Source of the DNA: Coprococcus sp.
GTDB taxonomy: Bacteria > Bacillota > Clostridia > Lachnospirales > Lachnospiraceae
Direction of reading: 5' to 3'
Assembly (NCBI GenBank): GCA_017935345.1
Contig: JAGBHU010000047.1
Span: 1 to 64,000 of the forward strand
DNA: 64,000 nt
Both the position numbers and the translations under genes were made by a program. Of this stretch, positions 26,402-35,275 are shown in pieces (within the stretch, counting starts at the first letter, position 1; every line of letters starts with the position of its first letter). Below the pieces are notes generated by a model. It ran no database searches. It was given only the letters and a program-made list of their open reading frames with translations, and had not been told where the DNA came from.

Positions 26402-27223
26402 ATGGGTTCCGGAAATAATCAGCTGACAGAGACAGCAATCATCAATAATTCAAAAGAAAATGTCAGACAGATGTCGGTATATAGAAAGTCGGATGAAGAG
26501 GAAAAAGAAATAGATTTGGTTGATTTGGCACTTACACTGCTTGATAAGCTGCATTATATCGTACTTTGCTTTCTGGCAGGAGCAGTATTATTTAACGCAT
26601 ATGCGTATTTTCTGATAGAGCCGGTCTACGAATCAACATCGAAGCTGTATGTTGTATCGGCTTCGGAGGATTCCGTCGTCAATCTGTCGGATTTGAATAT
26701 CGGTTCATCACTCACATCGGATTATGAGGAATTGATGCTCAGTTATCCGGTTCTGGACCAGGTAATCGATAAGCTGGAGCTTGATATGGATTACAAGGAT
26801 TTGGCGAAAATGATAGCGCTTACAAACCCTGAGGATTCAAGGGTCCTGAATATCACCGTAACCAGTACAAGTCCGCAGCAGGCATGCGATATAGCAAATA
26901 CGCTGGCACAGGTATCTGTTGAATACCTGCCTGATACCATGAGTACGCATGCCCCGAATATAGCGCAGGTAGCCAGAGTGGCAAGTCATAAATCCGGACC
27001 AAGCTATTTGAAATATACAGCGATAGGTGCATTGCTTGGTATGCTGGCATGCTGTATATTTATCATAGCAGGTTATCTGATGGATGATACCATTCATACC
27101 GCAGAGGATATGGAGAAATTCTTTGGTTTGGTACCACTTACCACGATTCCGGAGAGTGAACAGTTCAGACAGGGGGATGAAGAAGCAAATGCGAAAGGCT
27201 TACGGAAAGGAAAGCATAGATAA
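26402..27223 (+). CDS. Wzz/YveK-type chain-length determinant (BY-kinase activator)
   Basis: The protein is 273 residues. Two membrane helices, about residues 45-68 (LHYIVLCFLAGAVLFNAYAY) and 203-226, flank an extracellular coiled region with YESTSKLYVVS and the Pro-rich segment before the second helix. The C-terminal cytoplasmic tail would contact the kinase. In Firmicutes the polysaccharide co-polymerase is split into this membrane activator and a separate BY-kinase, exactly the adjacent gene, whose ATG overlaps this stop (TAATG). It sets polymer length and export together with the kinase. Confidence 0.88.
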   Translation: MGSGNNQLTETAIINNSKENVRQMSVYRKSDEEEKEIDLVDLALTLLDKLHYIVLCFLAGAVLFNAYAYFLIEPVYESTSKLYVVSASEDSVVNLSDLNIGSSLTSDYEELMLSYPVLDQVIDKLELDMDYKDLAKMIALTNPEDSRVLNITVTSTSPQQACDIANTLAQVSVEYLPDTMSTHAPNIAQVARVASHKSGPSYLKYTAIGALLGMLACCIFIIAGYLMDDTIHTAEDMEKFFGLVPLTTIPESEQFRQGDEEANAKGLRKGKHR

Positions 27224-27957
27224 TGAATAAGATAAATGTTGAATTTCAGGATATGCCATATGCAGTTGAGGAGGCAATGAACCGTCTCCGAATCAACATC
27301 AAATTCTGTGGCAAAAATACAAAGAAAATACTGATAACAAGCAGTATGCCAAACGAGGGTAAAAGTACCATAGCAACAAATCTTTGGAAGATGATGGCAG
27401 AGGCAGGATTTCCTGCTGTGCTTGTAGATGTTGACCTTCGTAAATCGGTACTGAAGAATCGACACAATATGGAGGCAGAGAAAGATATTAAGGATTTGGG
27501 ATATTATTTGTCAGGACTGGCTGAATATGAGGATGTAGTATATGAGACAAATATCAAAAACGGTTATATGGTTCCGTGTATCAATCTTTTGGAGAATCCC
27601 TCTGCTCTTCTCGAAGATGCAAGATTCAAGGAATTACTGGATAAGCTGTCGGAGGAATACAGATATGTCATTATAGACTCACCTCCGCTTGGAAGTGTGG
27701 CAGATGCGGCCCTCGTAGCTTCTATGTGTGACGGTGCGGTTCTGGTAGTAAGAAGCGGTGAGACGTCAAAGAGTCTGATACGTCAGTCCTTACAGCAGAT
27801 AGAGCAGGTTAAATGTAAGCTGCTTGGCATTATATTAAACAGAGTGGAAGTAACCGGACGTGCCTATAAAAAATATTACGGCAAATATGGAAAGTATTAT
27901 CATGACTATGGTTACGGCTATGGCAGGGAGGCAGCTGCCTCCGAAGAAAAGTCTTAA
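27223..27957 (+). CDS. BY-kinase (CpsD/YwqD-type tyrosine autokinase)
   Basis: The protein is 244 residues. Walker A is SSMPNEGKSTIATNL, Walker A' is AVLVDVDLRKS and Walker B is YVIIDSPP. The C-terminal tail after NRVEVTGRAY contains nine tyrosines within about 23 residues, the autophosphorylation cluster. With the upstream Wzz-like activator and the PHP phosphatase this forms the usual phosphorylation cycle controlling capsule polymerisation. All motifs are intact. The stop lies 135 bp before a gene for a secreted repeat protein, the only sizeable gap in this part of the operon. Confidence 0.92.
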   Translation: MNKINVEFQDMPYAVEEAMNRLRINIKFCGKNTKKILITSSMPNEGKSTIATNLWKMMAEAGFPAVLVDVDLRKSVLKNRHNMEAEKDIKDLGYYLSGLAEYEDVVYETNIKNGYMVPCINLLENPSALLEDARFKELLDKLSEEYRYVIIDSPPLGSVADAALVASMCDGAVLVVRSGETSKSLIRQSLQQIEQVKCKLLGIILNRVEVTGRAYKKYYGKYGKYYHDYGYGYGREAAASEEKS

Positions 27958-27984
27958 AACAGGAAGACTTATAATCGGATAAAT

Positions 27985-28051
27985 CAGCCTGATACGTGGC
28001 AGGAGGGCTGTTTATCATATACCTGAAACCTTAGGAAGCTTGGTTTTCAGG
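27985..28051 (+). promoter_or_regulatory. Two stem-loops between the kinase and the repeat-protein gene
   Basis: CAGCC at 27985-27989 pairs with GGCTG ending at 28010, followed by a few T. CCTGAAACC at 28022-28030 pairs with 28042-28051 with one bulge. They could attenuate transcription past the regulatory genes or stabilise the downstream message. No long T-run is present, so terminator function is uncertain. Confidence 0.4.
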
Positions 28052-28092
28052 AAACACTATTGAATTTTCATCTTTTATAGAAGGGAGGAGAT

Positions 28093-28932
28093 ATGGTGAA
28101 GGCATTAAAGAAGGTATTAGCCGTTCTTTTTGTTCTTGCAGTTCTTGCTCCGGCAACAGTTCTTGCTGCGGAAGCAGATAAGGTGAACTCAGGTTCAAAG
28201 AAAGGCATTAATACGACTTCAGTTACAGCTTCTAACTTAACCTACAATGGTTCTACTCAGACATCAAAGGTAGTTGTAAAGGATGGCGACAAGGTTCTTG
28301 TTGCAGGTACAGATTATACAGTATCAGGTAATGTGAATAGAAATGCCGGTACATATACTGTAACCATTACGGGTATGGGTAATTATACAGGTACAACAAC
28401 CAAGACTTACAAGATTGCTGCAAAGGCAACAACAGGTGTTAAGGTTACGGCTGCATCTAAGACATACAATGGCAGGAAGCAGACTGCAAAGGTAGTTGTA
28501 AAGGATGGCAGCAAGACTCTTAAGTTAGGTACTGACTATACATTATCTAAAGTTACATACCGTACAGGAGCAGGTAAGACAAAAATTGTCGTAACATTCA
28601 AGGGCAACTACAAAGGAACCAAGAGTGTTACCTTTACTGTCAATAAGGCTAAGCAGAAGATTACTGTTAAGGGTACAACCTCTGTTAAGGCGAAGGCAGT
28701 AAAGAAAAGAAGTAGAAGTTATAACCTTTCTGTCAGAGGCATAAAAGGTAAGGCTAAGTATACAATCAGCTACAAGTCAAACAGCAATAAGATTAGTGTT
28801 AACAAGAGAACGGGTAAAATTACCGTAAAGAAGGGCGCTAAGAAGGGTAGCAAGGTTAGAATTTATATCAAGACAAAAGCTACATCAAACTACAAAGCAA
28901 CAACAAAAGTATTTGTATTTACCGTTAAGTAA
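28093..28932 (+). CDS. Secreted Lys-rich repeat protein (MBG/Ig-like repeats)
   Basis: The protein is 279 residues. A signal peptide (about 1-26, hydrophobic core then VLAAEAD) is followed by two Ig-like repeats of about 75 residues. Each reads roughly YNG..Q..KVVVKDG..L..GTDYT, then an AGTYTVTITGMGNYTGT-like end (about 40-110 and 112-186). A strongly basic Big-like C-terminus (186-279) is rich in Lys/Thr. There is no sortase motif or membrane anchor. The very high Lys content suggests electrostatic binding to the acidic wall or to the glucuronate polymer made by this locus. Its place inside the polysaccharide operon is unusual. An excellent ribosome site (GGGAGGAG) precedes ATG 28093. Confidence 0.75.
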   Translation: MVKALKKVLAVLFVLAVLAPATVLAAEADKVNSGSKKGINTTSVTASNLTYNGSTQTSKVVVKDGDKVLVAGTDYTVSGNVNRNAGTYTVTITGMGNYTGTTTKTYKIAAKATTGVKVTAASKTYNGRKQTAKVVVKDGSKTLKLGTDYTLSKVTYRTGAGKTKIVVTFKGNYKGTKSVTFTVNKAKQKITVKGTTSVKAKAVKKRSRSYNLSVRGIKGKAKYTISYKSNSNKISVNKRTGKITVKKGAKKGSKVRIYIKTKATSNYKATTKVFVFTVK

Positions 28933-28960
28933 TTGTTGACTTGATTGATAGTGATATGGT

Positions 28961-29005
28961 AATAGCAGCATGCATTCTCGCCACGGAGAATGTCATGTTG
29001 CTGTT
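28961..29005 (+). terminator. Stem-loop after the repeat-protein gene
   Basis: The arms 28961-28979 and 28986-29005 pair with one bulged base (AATAGCAGCATG-CATTCTC). There is no clear T-run (TTATATAT follows), so it may be a weak terminator or processing site between the regulatory block and the glycosyltransferase block. The remaining gap to 29199 shows nothing else I can support. Confidence 0.5.
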
Positions 29006-29199
29006 ATATATGGACATGTGAATAGAAATGATGAAGTTAAGGATATAGGGGATAAAACAGATGATTTACTTCTATGGTTTTAACTTTGTCATTTGTAATC
29101 TCATATTTGATTCCTGAGGAATTATGATAAGCCGGTTTGGCGGGGAAATCATGAATTTTAGGGAAATGATTTGTATTTAGGTATAGGGAGGGGAGAGAA

Positions 29200-30651
29200 A
29201 TGTATAGAAGAGTATCATCCGGTTGGTTGAAGCATCTTGATTTTATATTGCTTGATATGCTGTGCCTGCAGTTCTCGTTCCTTTTGGCATATATTTTAAG
29301 ACACGGCTGGCATAATCCTTATGGAATACCGCTGTACAGATACATGGCTATTTTTATTGAATTTGCGGATATCTGTGTTATATTTTTCTTTTCCACACTT
29401 AAAAATGTATTGAAGAGAGGATATTATAAGGAGTTTTCTATTACGGTTAAGCATATGGTATTGGTTGAACTGCTTGCAATGTTTTATCTTTTTACCATAC
29501 AGGAAGGTCAGGCATACTCAAGAGTAACACTGTATATGATGGGACTGATTTATATGGTGGTCACATATGGTGTTCGTATATCTTGGAAGAAGATGCTTTA
29601 CAAAAGAATGAAGCAGGGCGGTAAGAGAAAGCTTTTTATTGTAACCACATCGGATATTGTACATAAGGTAACAGAGAGTATCAGGAGCAACAATTACGAG
29701 ATGTTCGATATAGCGGGTATTGCAATAGCGGACAGGTCTATGACAGGACAGACGATAGACGGTATAGCCGTTACCGCTGACGCCGATACGGCGGCGGAAT
29801 ATATATGCCGTGAATGGATAGACGAGGTATTTATTTCATTCCCTGACGGCGAAAACTGTCCGGATGATTTGTTTGATAAGCTACTTGAGACAGGTGTTAC
29901 CATACATACAAAAATTGCAAAGGTGCATGACGTCAGAGGCAGACGAGAGATCGTGGAACGATTGGGAAATTATACCGTACTTACGACAACTATGAATTAT
30001 GTCAGTACAAAACAGATCGTATATAAGAGACTGCTTGATATATTCGGCGGGTTGGTGGGCTGTATTTTTACGTTAGTGCTTATCATTATTTTAGGACCGA
30101 TAATATTTATGAAATCACCCGGTCCAATATTTTTTAGCCAGATAAGAGTGGGCAGAAACGGAAAACGTTTCAAAATGTATAAGTTCCGAAGCATGTATAT
30201 GGATGCGGAAGAACGGAAGAAGGAACTGCTTGAACAGAATAAATCGCAAGACGGACTGATGTTCAAGATGGATTTTGACCCAAGAGTCATCGGCAATAAG
30301 ATACTTCCTGACGGCACGAAGAAAACAGGACTAGGTGATTTCATCAGAAGAACGTCGCTTGATGAATTTCCGCAGTTTTTCAATGTACTAAAGGGAGATA
30401 TGTCTTTGGTAGGGACAAGACCGCCTACGGTAGATGAGTGGGAGCAGTATGAGCTTCGCCATAGGGCAAGACTTGCAACAAAGCCGGGAATCACGGGAAT
30501 GTGGCAGGTAAGCGGCAGAAGCAACATTACTGATTTTGAAGAAGTGGTAAAGCTGGATACGGAATATATCAATCAATGGAGCATCGGTCAGGATATCAAA
30601 ATTCTTCTGAAGACCGTCAAGGTCATGGTTAAGGGAGAAGGAGCGATGTAG
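29200..30651 (+). CDS. Undecaprenyl-phosphate sugar-1-phosphate transferase (WbaP/CpsE-type)
   Basis: The protein is 483 residues. The N-terminal half has about four membrane helices and a CoA-binding-like fold. The C-terminal catalytic domain (about 270-483) begins KRLLDIFGGLVG and has FFSQIRVGRNGKRFKMYKFR, RRTSLDEFPQFFNVLKGDMS, LVGTRPP and GITGMWQVSGRS. This is the initiating polyisoprenyl-phosphate hexose-1-phosphate transferase that starts each repeat unit at the membrane. Both the Asp-Glu catalytic pair and the Arg-Pro-Pro loop are present. The sugar cannot be read from sequence; glucose or galactose is common in this group. Confidence 0.9.
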   Translation: MYRRVSSGWLKHLDFILLDMLCLQFSFLLAYILRHGWHNPYGIPLYRYMAIFIEFADICVIFFFSTLKNVLKRGYYKEFSITVKHMVLVELLAMFYLFTIQEGQAYSRVTLYMMGLIYMVVTYGVRISWKKMLYKRMKQGGKRKLFIVTTSDIVHKVTESIRSNNYEMFDIAGIAIADRSMTGQTIDGIAVTADADTAAEYICREWIDEVFISFPDGENCPDDLFDKLLETGVTIHTKIAKVHDVRGRREIVERLGNYTVLTTTMNYVSTKQIVYKRLLDIFGGLVGCIFTLVLIIILGPIIFMKSPGPIFFSQIRVGRNGKRFKMYKFRSMYMDAEERKKELLEQNKSQDGLMFKMDFDPRVIGNKILPDGTKKTGLGDFIRRTSLDEFPQFFNVLKGDMSLVGTRPPTVDEWEQYELRHRARLATKPGITGMWQVSGRSNITDFEEVVKLDTEYINQWSIGQDIKILLKTVKVMVKGEGAM

Positions 30652-30720
30652 AAGGGCTGACTGAGCTTGTAGACAGTGGAAAAAGATAGTAAGAACATGA
30701 CAAGTGAAGGAGCGACAAAA

Positions 30721-31785
30721 ATGAGTTTTAATAATTTAACTGGTAAAACAATCTTAGTCACAGGTGCGGCTGGATTTATTGGCAGCAATCTTGTAAAGCG
30801 TCTTTATGACGATGTGGAAGATGTAACTGTCATCGGCATTGACAATATGAATGATTATTATGATGTAAGGCTGAAGACTGCAAGATTGGAAGAGTTGTCG
30901 AAAAATCGTTCGTTTGTTTTTGTGAAGGGTAGCATTGCTGACAAGAACATCATCACAGAGCTTTTTGAAACCTACAAGCCGCAGGTGGTCGTGAATCTGG
31001 CGGCGCAGGCGGGTGTGAGATACTCTATTACGAATCCGGATGCATACATAGAATCCAATTTAATCGGATTTTACAATATTTTGGAAGCCTGTCGCCATTC
31101 CTATGATAACAATGCAAGCGGAGTGGAACATTTGGTTTATGCGTCCAGCTCATCTGTTTATGGCAGCAATAAGAAGGTGCCATATTCCACAGAGGACATG
31201 GTGGACAACCCAGTAAGTCTTTATGCAGCCACCAAGAAAAGCAACGAGCTGATGGCACACGCATATAGTAAGCTTTATAACATCCCATCTACTGGACTGC
31301 GGTTCTTTACTGTATATGGTCCGGCTGGTCGTCCGGACATGGCATACTTTGGGTTTACTAACCAGTTGAGAGAAGGCAAGACTATTCAGATTTTCAACTA
31401 CGGCAACTGCAAGAGGGACTTCACCTATATAGATGATATTGTGGAAGGCGTCATCCGTGTAATGCAAAAAGCACCGGACAAGATTAACGGTAAAGACGGT
31501 CTGCCTCTGCCACCGTACAAGGTCTACAACATCGGCAACAACAGTCCGGAGAATCTGCTGGACTTTGTAACTATTTTACAAGAAGAGTTGGTTCGTGCAG
31601 GTGTGCTGCCGGAGGACTATGACTTTGAGGCACACAAGGAACTGGTTCCCATGCAGCCAGGCGATGTACCTGTGACCTATGCGGATACAAGTGCATTAGA
31701 GGCTGATTTTGGGTTCAAGCCGAGCACCAGCCTGCGTGAAGGCCTGAGGAAGTTTGCAGAGTGGTACAAAGCATTTTATATGTAA
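30721..31785 (+). CDS. NAD-dependent epimerase, UDP-glucuronate 4-epimerase-like
   Basis: About 354 residues from ATG 30721, chosen because GAAGGAG sits 10 bases before it; an upstream GTG at 30676 lacks a site. The extended SDR features are the NAD motif TGAAGFIGSNL, SSSSVYG with the catalytic Ser, and YAATKKSNELMAHAYS with YxxxK. GLRFFTVYGPAGRPDMAYF and DFTYIDDIVEGV are typical of CapI/UDP-glucuronate 4-epimerases. With the next gene, UDP-glucose dehydrogenase, it would make UDP-galacturonate. This gene and the next look somewhat richer in G+C than the glycosyltransferase genes around them. Confidence 0.85.
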   Translation: MSFNNLTGKTILVTGAAGFIGSNLVKRLYDDVEDVTVIGIDNMNDYYDVRLKTARLEELSKNRSFVFVKGSIADKNIITELFETYKPQVVVNLAAQAGVRYSITNPDAYIESNLIGFYNILEACRHSYDNNASGVEHLVYASSSSVYGSNKKVPYSTEDMVDNPVSLYAATKKSNELMAHAYSKLYNIPSTGLRFFTVYGPAGRPDMAYFGFTNQLREGKTIQIFNYGNCKRDFTYIDDIVEGVIRVMQKAPDKINGKDGLPLPPYKVYNIGNNSPENLLDFVTILQEELVRAGVLPEDYDFEAHKELVPMQPGDVPVTYADTSALEADFGFKPSTSLREGLRKFAEWYKAFYM

Positions 31786-31828
31786 ATTTTGAAGCTGCTG
31801 CACAAGTGAATACCAGAGGAGAAAAAAT

Positions 31829-33070
31829 ATGAGAAAGTTTGAAGATTTAAAGATTGCTGTTGCGGGTACCGGTTATGTAGGACTTTCAATCGCCACGCTT
31901 CTGAGCCAGCACCATAAAGTAATTGCTGTAGATATTATCCCAGAGAAAGTAGAGTTGATTAATCAAAGAAAGTCCCCCATTCAGGATGAGTACATTGAAA
32001 AGTATTTTGCGGAAAAGGAGCTGAAGCTGGTAGCAACCACAGACGGAGAGACTGCTTACAAGGATGCTGATTTCGTGGTTATTGCTGCTCCGACCAACTA
32101 TGATTCCAAAAAGAACTTCTTTGATACAAGTGCTGTTGAAGCAGTCATTGACCTTGTCATGAAGGTCAATCCGGATGCTATTATGGTTATCAAGAGTACC
32201 ATTCCGGTGGGTTATACCGAGAGTATCCGTGAGAAGAAAGGGAGCAAGAACATCATATTCAGTCCGGAGTTTTTAAGAGAGTCTAAAGCTTTGCTTGACA
32301 ATCTGGAACCCAGTCGGATCATAGTGAGCTGTGATGAGAGTACAGAAGAAGCGGCGCATACTTTTGCAAGACTTCTGCAGGAAGGTGCTACAAAGGAAAA
32401 TATCGACACGCTATTTATGGGATATACAGAGGCAGAAGCTGTAAAGCTATTCGCTAATACTTATTTGGCATTGAGAGTCAGTTACTTCAACGAACTTGAC
32501 ACCTATGCAGAGATGAAGGGACTGGATACGCAGCAGATTATCAATGGCGTGTGCCTCGACCCACGTATTGGTACTCACTACAATAATCCGAGTTTCGGTT
32601 ATGGCGGCTACTGTCTGCCGAAAGACACAAAGCAGCTGCTGGCAAACTATCAGGATGTGCCAGAGAACTTAATTGAAGCAATTGTAGAGAGCAACCGGAC
32701 GAGAAAAGACTTTATTGCGGATAGAGTTCTGGAGATTTCCGGAGCTTACGAGAATAGTGAAGCATGGAACAAAGATAAAGAAAAGGAAGTTGTAGTCGGT
32801 GTTTACCGCTTAACAATGAAGAGTAACAGCGATAACTTCCGCCAAAGTTCTATTCAAGGTGTTATGAAGCGAATTAAGGCAAAGGGAGCGACGGTAATCA
32901 TTTACGAACCGACTCTCAAAGATGGGGAGACTTTCTTCGGAAGCAAGGTCGTAAATGATTTGGATAAGTTTAAGAAGGTATCTCAGGCTATCATTGCAAA
33001 TCGGTATGATAAATGTTTGGATGATGTGAAAGATAAGGTCTATACGAGAGATTTGTTTGGGAGAGACTGA
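31829..33070 (+). CDS. ugd: UDP-glucose 6-dehydrogenase
   Basis: The protein is 413 residues. The N-terminal NAD fold has [16 protein letters not shown]. Family motifs include [26 protein letters not shown], the helical dimer segment [18 protein letters not shown] and the catalytic cysteine in [14 protein letters not shown]. It oxidises UDP-glucose twice to UDP-glucuronate in the cytosol. It follows the epimerase by 43 bp and supplies its substrate, indicating an acidic (uronic-acid-containing) polysaccharide. It is full length with all catalytic residues present. Confidence 0.93.
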   Translation: MRKFEDLKIAVAGTGYVGLSIATLLSQHHKVIAVDIIPEKVELINQRKSPIQDEYIEKYFAEKELKLVATTDGETAYKDADFVVIAAPTNYDSKKNFFDTSAVEAVIDLVMKVNPDAIMVIKSTIPVGYTESIREKKGSKNIIFSPEFLRESKALLDNLEPSRIIVSCDESTEEAAHTFARLLQEGATKENIDTLFMGYTEAEAVKLFANTYLALRVSYFNELDTYAEMKGLDTQQIINGVCLDPRIGTHYNNPSFGYGGYCLPKDTKQLLANYQDVPENLIEAIVESNRTRKDFIADRVLEISGAYENSEAWNKDKEKEVVVGVYRLTMKSNSDNFRQSSIQGVMKRIKAKGATVIIYEPTLKDGETFFGSKVVNDLDKFKKVSQAIIANRYDKCLDDVKDKVYTRDLFGRD

Positions 33071-33112
33071 GTAAAATGATGACTATATGTTTTATATGAA
33101 AGAGGAACGAAA

Positions 33113-33592
33113 ATGTGCAAGGGAAAAAATAACAAAAATAAAATGAAAATATGTTTAGTTGGTTCCTCCGGAGGTCATCTGACGCATTTATATATGTTAA
33201 AGCCCTTTTGGAAAGACAAGGAAAGATTTTGGGTTACTTTTGATAAAGAAGATGCTCGAAGTATCCTGCAGGGAGAGAAGATGTATTCTTGCTATTACCC
33301 GAGTAACCGAAGCATAAAGGCTCTTATTATTAATACGGTTAGAGCTCTAAAAATTCTTCCCAGAGAAAAACCAAGCCTGATTATATCTTCAGGCGCTGCC
33401 CCTGCTATACCATTCTTTTGGATTGGTAAGTTAATGGGAGCCAAGACGATTTATATTGAAGTTTTTGATCGGATTGATGCGCCTACCATTGCCGGAAAGC
33501 TTGTATATCCGGTTACGGACATGTTTATTGTAGAGTGGGAAGAAATGAAGAAGGTATATCCGAAGGCCATTAATCTCGGAAGTATATTTTAA
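33113..33592 (+). CDS. Alg14/PssD-like glycosyltransferase anchor subunit
   Basis: The protein is 159 residues. The N-terminal Rossmann strand and GSSGGHLTHL motif, SLIISSGAAPAIPFF and KTIYIEVFDRI match the Alg14/Cps14F/PssD family. In this family two subunits form a GT-B enzyme: this one binds the lipid-linked acceptor and anchors the catalytic Alg13/PssE subunit, which is the start of the next gene. AGAGGAACG precedes the ATG; an internal ATG at 33143 is an alternative start. It probably adds the second sugar to the lipid-linked repeat unit. Confidence 0.87.
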   Translation: MCKGKNNKNKMKICLVGSSGGHLTHLYMLKPFWKDKERFWVTFDKEDARSILQGEKMYSCYYPSNRSIKALIINTVRALKILPREKPSLIISSGAAPAIPFFWIGKLMGAKTIYIEVFDRIDAPTIAGKLVYPVTDMFIVEWEEMKKVYPKAINLGSIF

Positions 33593-33604
33593 GGTGGTGA
33601 GAAT

Positions 33605-35275
33605 GTGATTTTTGTTACGGTGGGAACGCATGAGCAACCGTTTGATCGTTTGATTGAGTGTGTAGATAACCTGAAAAGAGATGGAGTTATTACCGAGGAC
33701 GTTGTATTACAAACCGGATATAGTACATATGAACCAAAGTATTGCACCTGGCAGAAATTATATCCTTATCAACAGATGATAAAGCTTGTAGATGAAGCAA
33801 GAATTGTTATTACCCACGGGGGACCCTCAAGCTTCATTATGCCGCTTCAAATCGGAAAAACACCGATTGTTGTTCCGCGCAGACATGAATTTAATGAACA
33901 TGTCAATGACCATCAGGTTTATTTTTCAAAATCTGTAGCAGAGCGAATGGGCACAATCATTGTTGTTGAAGATATCGATAAACTTGGTGAAACAATAAAA
34001 GCATATGATGAAATTATTAATGGAATGGGAAGTGAAATGAAAAGCAATAATGCATACTTTAATGCAGAACTAAGTAAGCTTGTTGACGACATGTTTGGAA
34101 ATAAGAGTTTTGATTCATCAAAGAAAATTCGGGTTGCATTTGTGGAAACCAATTGCAAAAAAAACGGTCCTATTAAACAAACGCTAAACATTATTCAACA
34201 TATGGACAGAAGTCTGTTTGAACCTGCATTAATAACGGTTTGGCCGGAAGAAGCCGGCAATTCAATGATAGATGATTATCGAGTGTTGGGAATTCCGGTG
34301 TTCTGCTGTAATCTATCAAAAAAGCAGTCTGTCTTACATGGAAAAAAAAAGGTTACAAATTATCTAAAGCAATTTGAACCGGACATAGTGCAGGGGGTGG
34401 GTATGCCGCCTTATCGAATGACCTTGGGGTACAAGAAGGCGATTCATCTGGTTACTCTAAGAAATTATTGTTATGAAGATTATCCTGATTACTATGGCAA
34501 AATTCCGGGAACCGTTATGGCATTCTTAGATATTAATCTAATCAAGAAACAAATGAAAAAAGGAGAGCCATTTGTGACTTGTTCAGAAAGCTTAACAATG
34601 ATGTACAAGAATCGACAAAACATGTTGATTCCTTATATTAGAAATGGCGTGGATGTAGGACAGTATACGAAGAGAGAAACTGCTCAAATTAAAAATATAC
34701 GGGAAAAACTCAATTTACCTCAAAACAAGATAATTTTTGTTTATAGTGGGGCATTTATCGAACGAAAAAACCAAAGAGAAGCCATTGAGGCATTCTTGGG
34801 TATGAAGCGATGCAAAGAAGGCGCATTGCTGTTGTTGGGCGACGGAAAAGACTTTGGTAGCTTGAGAGACGAATTTAAAAAGAATAAGAATATTATTTTT
34901 GGTGGAAAAGTTTCTAATGTCAATGAATATCTTCATGCATCAGATGTGTATTTGTCAACAAGCAAGTCGGAGGGTTTGCCAAACGGTGTGTTAGAAGCAA
35001 TGGCATGTGGTTTGCCGGTGATACTATCAAATATTCCTCAGCATATGGAGGTGCTTGAAACGGAAACCTCCTGCGGACATTCGTATACGTTGGGAGATGT
35101 GGAACAGCTTTCAAGCTTTATGGATCAGATGATGGACGAGAATCTCTATGAGATGGGAGCGAGGAGTTATAAGTCAGTAATGGAAAACTTTACCGCCGAA
35201 GGCATGAGTAAGAACTATCAAGATCTGTACTTGAAAATAATGAATAAAGGTGGAATACGGGATGAGACTATCTGA
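33605..35275 (+). CDS. Fusion of Alg13/PssE-like catalytic domain with a GT4 glycosyltransferase
   Basis: The protein is 556 residues from a GTG start (AAGGTGGTGAG ribosome site). Residues 1 to about 165 form a complete PssE/Alg13 domain (MIFVTVGTHEQPFDRL, ITHGGPSSFIMPL, VPRRHEFNEHVNDHQ). From about 175 to 550 a GT-B family-4 transferase follows, with YSGAFIERKNQREAIEA, a UDP-sugar site in STSKSEGLPNGVLEAMACG and the EX7E-type Glu pair. Single-domain PssE proteins are about 160 residues, so this is a true gene fusion. The C-terminus overlaps the next start. One polypeptide could add two successive sugars together with the upstream Alg14-like subunit. Confidence 0.85.
   Translation: MIFVTVGTHEQPFDRLIECVDNLKRDGVITEDVVLQTGYSTYEPKYCTWQKLYPYQQMIKLVDEARIVITHGGPSSFIMPLQIGKTPIVVPRRHEFNEHVNDHQVYFSKSVAERMGTIIVVEDIDKLGETIKAYDEIINGMGSEMKSNNAYFNAELSKLVDDMFGNKSFDSSKKIRVAFVETNCKKNGPIKQTLNIIQHMDRSLFEPALITVWPEEAGNSMIDDYRVLGIPVFCCNLSKKQSVLHGKKKVTNYLKQFEPDIVQGVGMPPYRMTLGYKKAIHLVTLRNYCYEDYPDYYGKIPGTVMAFLDINLIKKQMKKGEPFVTCSESLTMMYKNRQNMLIPYIRNGVDVGQYTKRETAQIKNIREKLNLPQNKIIFVYSGAFIERKNQREAIEAFLGMKRCKEGALLLLGDGKDFGSLRDEFKKNKNIIFGGKVSNVNEYLHASDVYLSTSKSEGLPNGVLEAMACGLPVILSNIPQHMEVLETETSCGHSYTLGDVEQLSSFMDQMMDENLYEMGARSYKSVMENFTAEGMSKNYQDLYLKIMNKGGIRDETI

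Noticed and set aside
28200-28650. Internal DNA repeats as a mobile or CRISPR-like element
   Set aside because: They are codon-level echoes of two Ig-like protein repeats.
29997-30572. Long minus-strand open frame inside the sugar transferase gene
   Set aside because: It is antisense to a clear catalytic domain, has no family features and no ribosome site.
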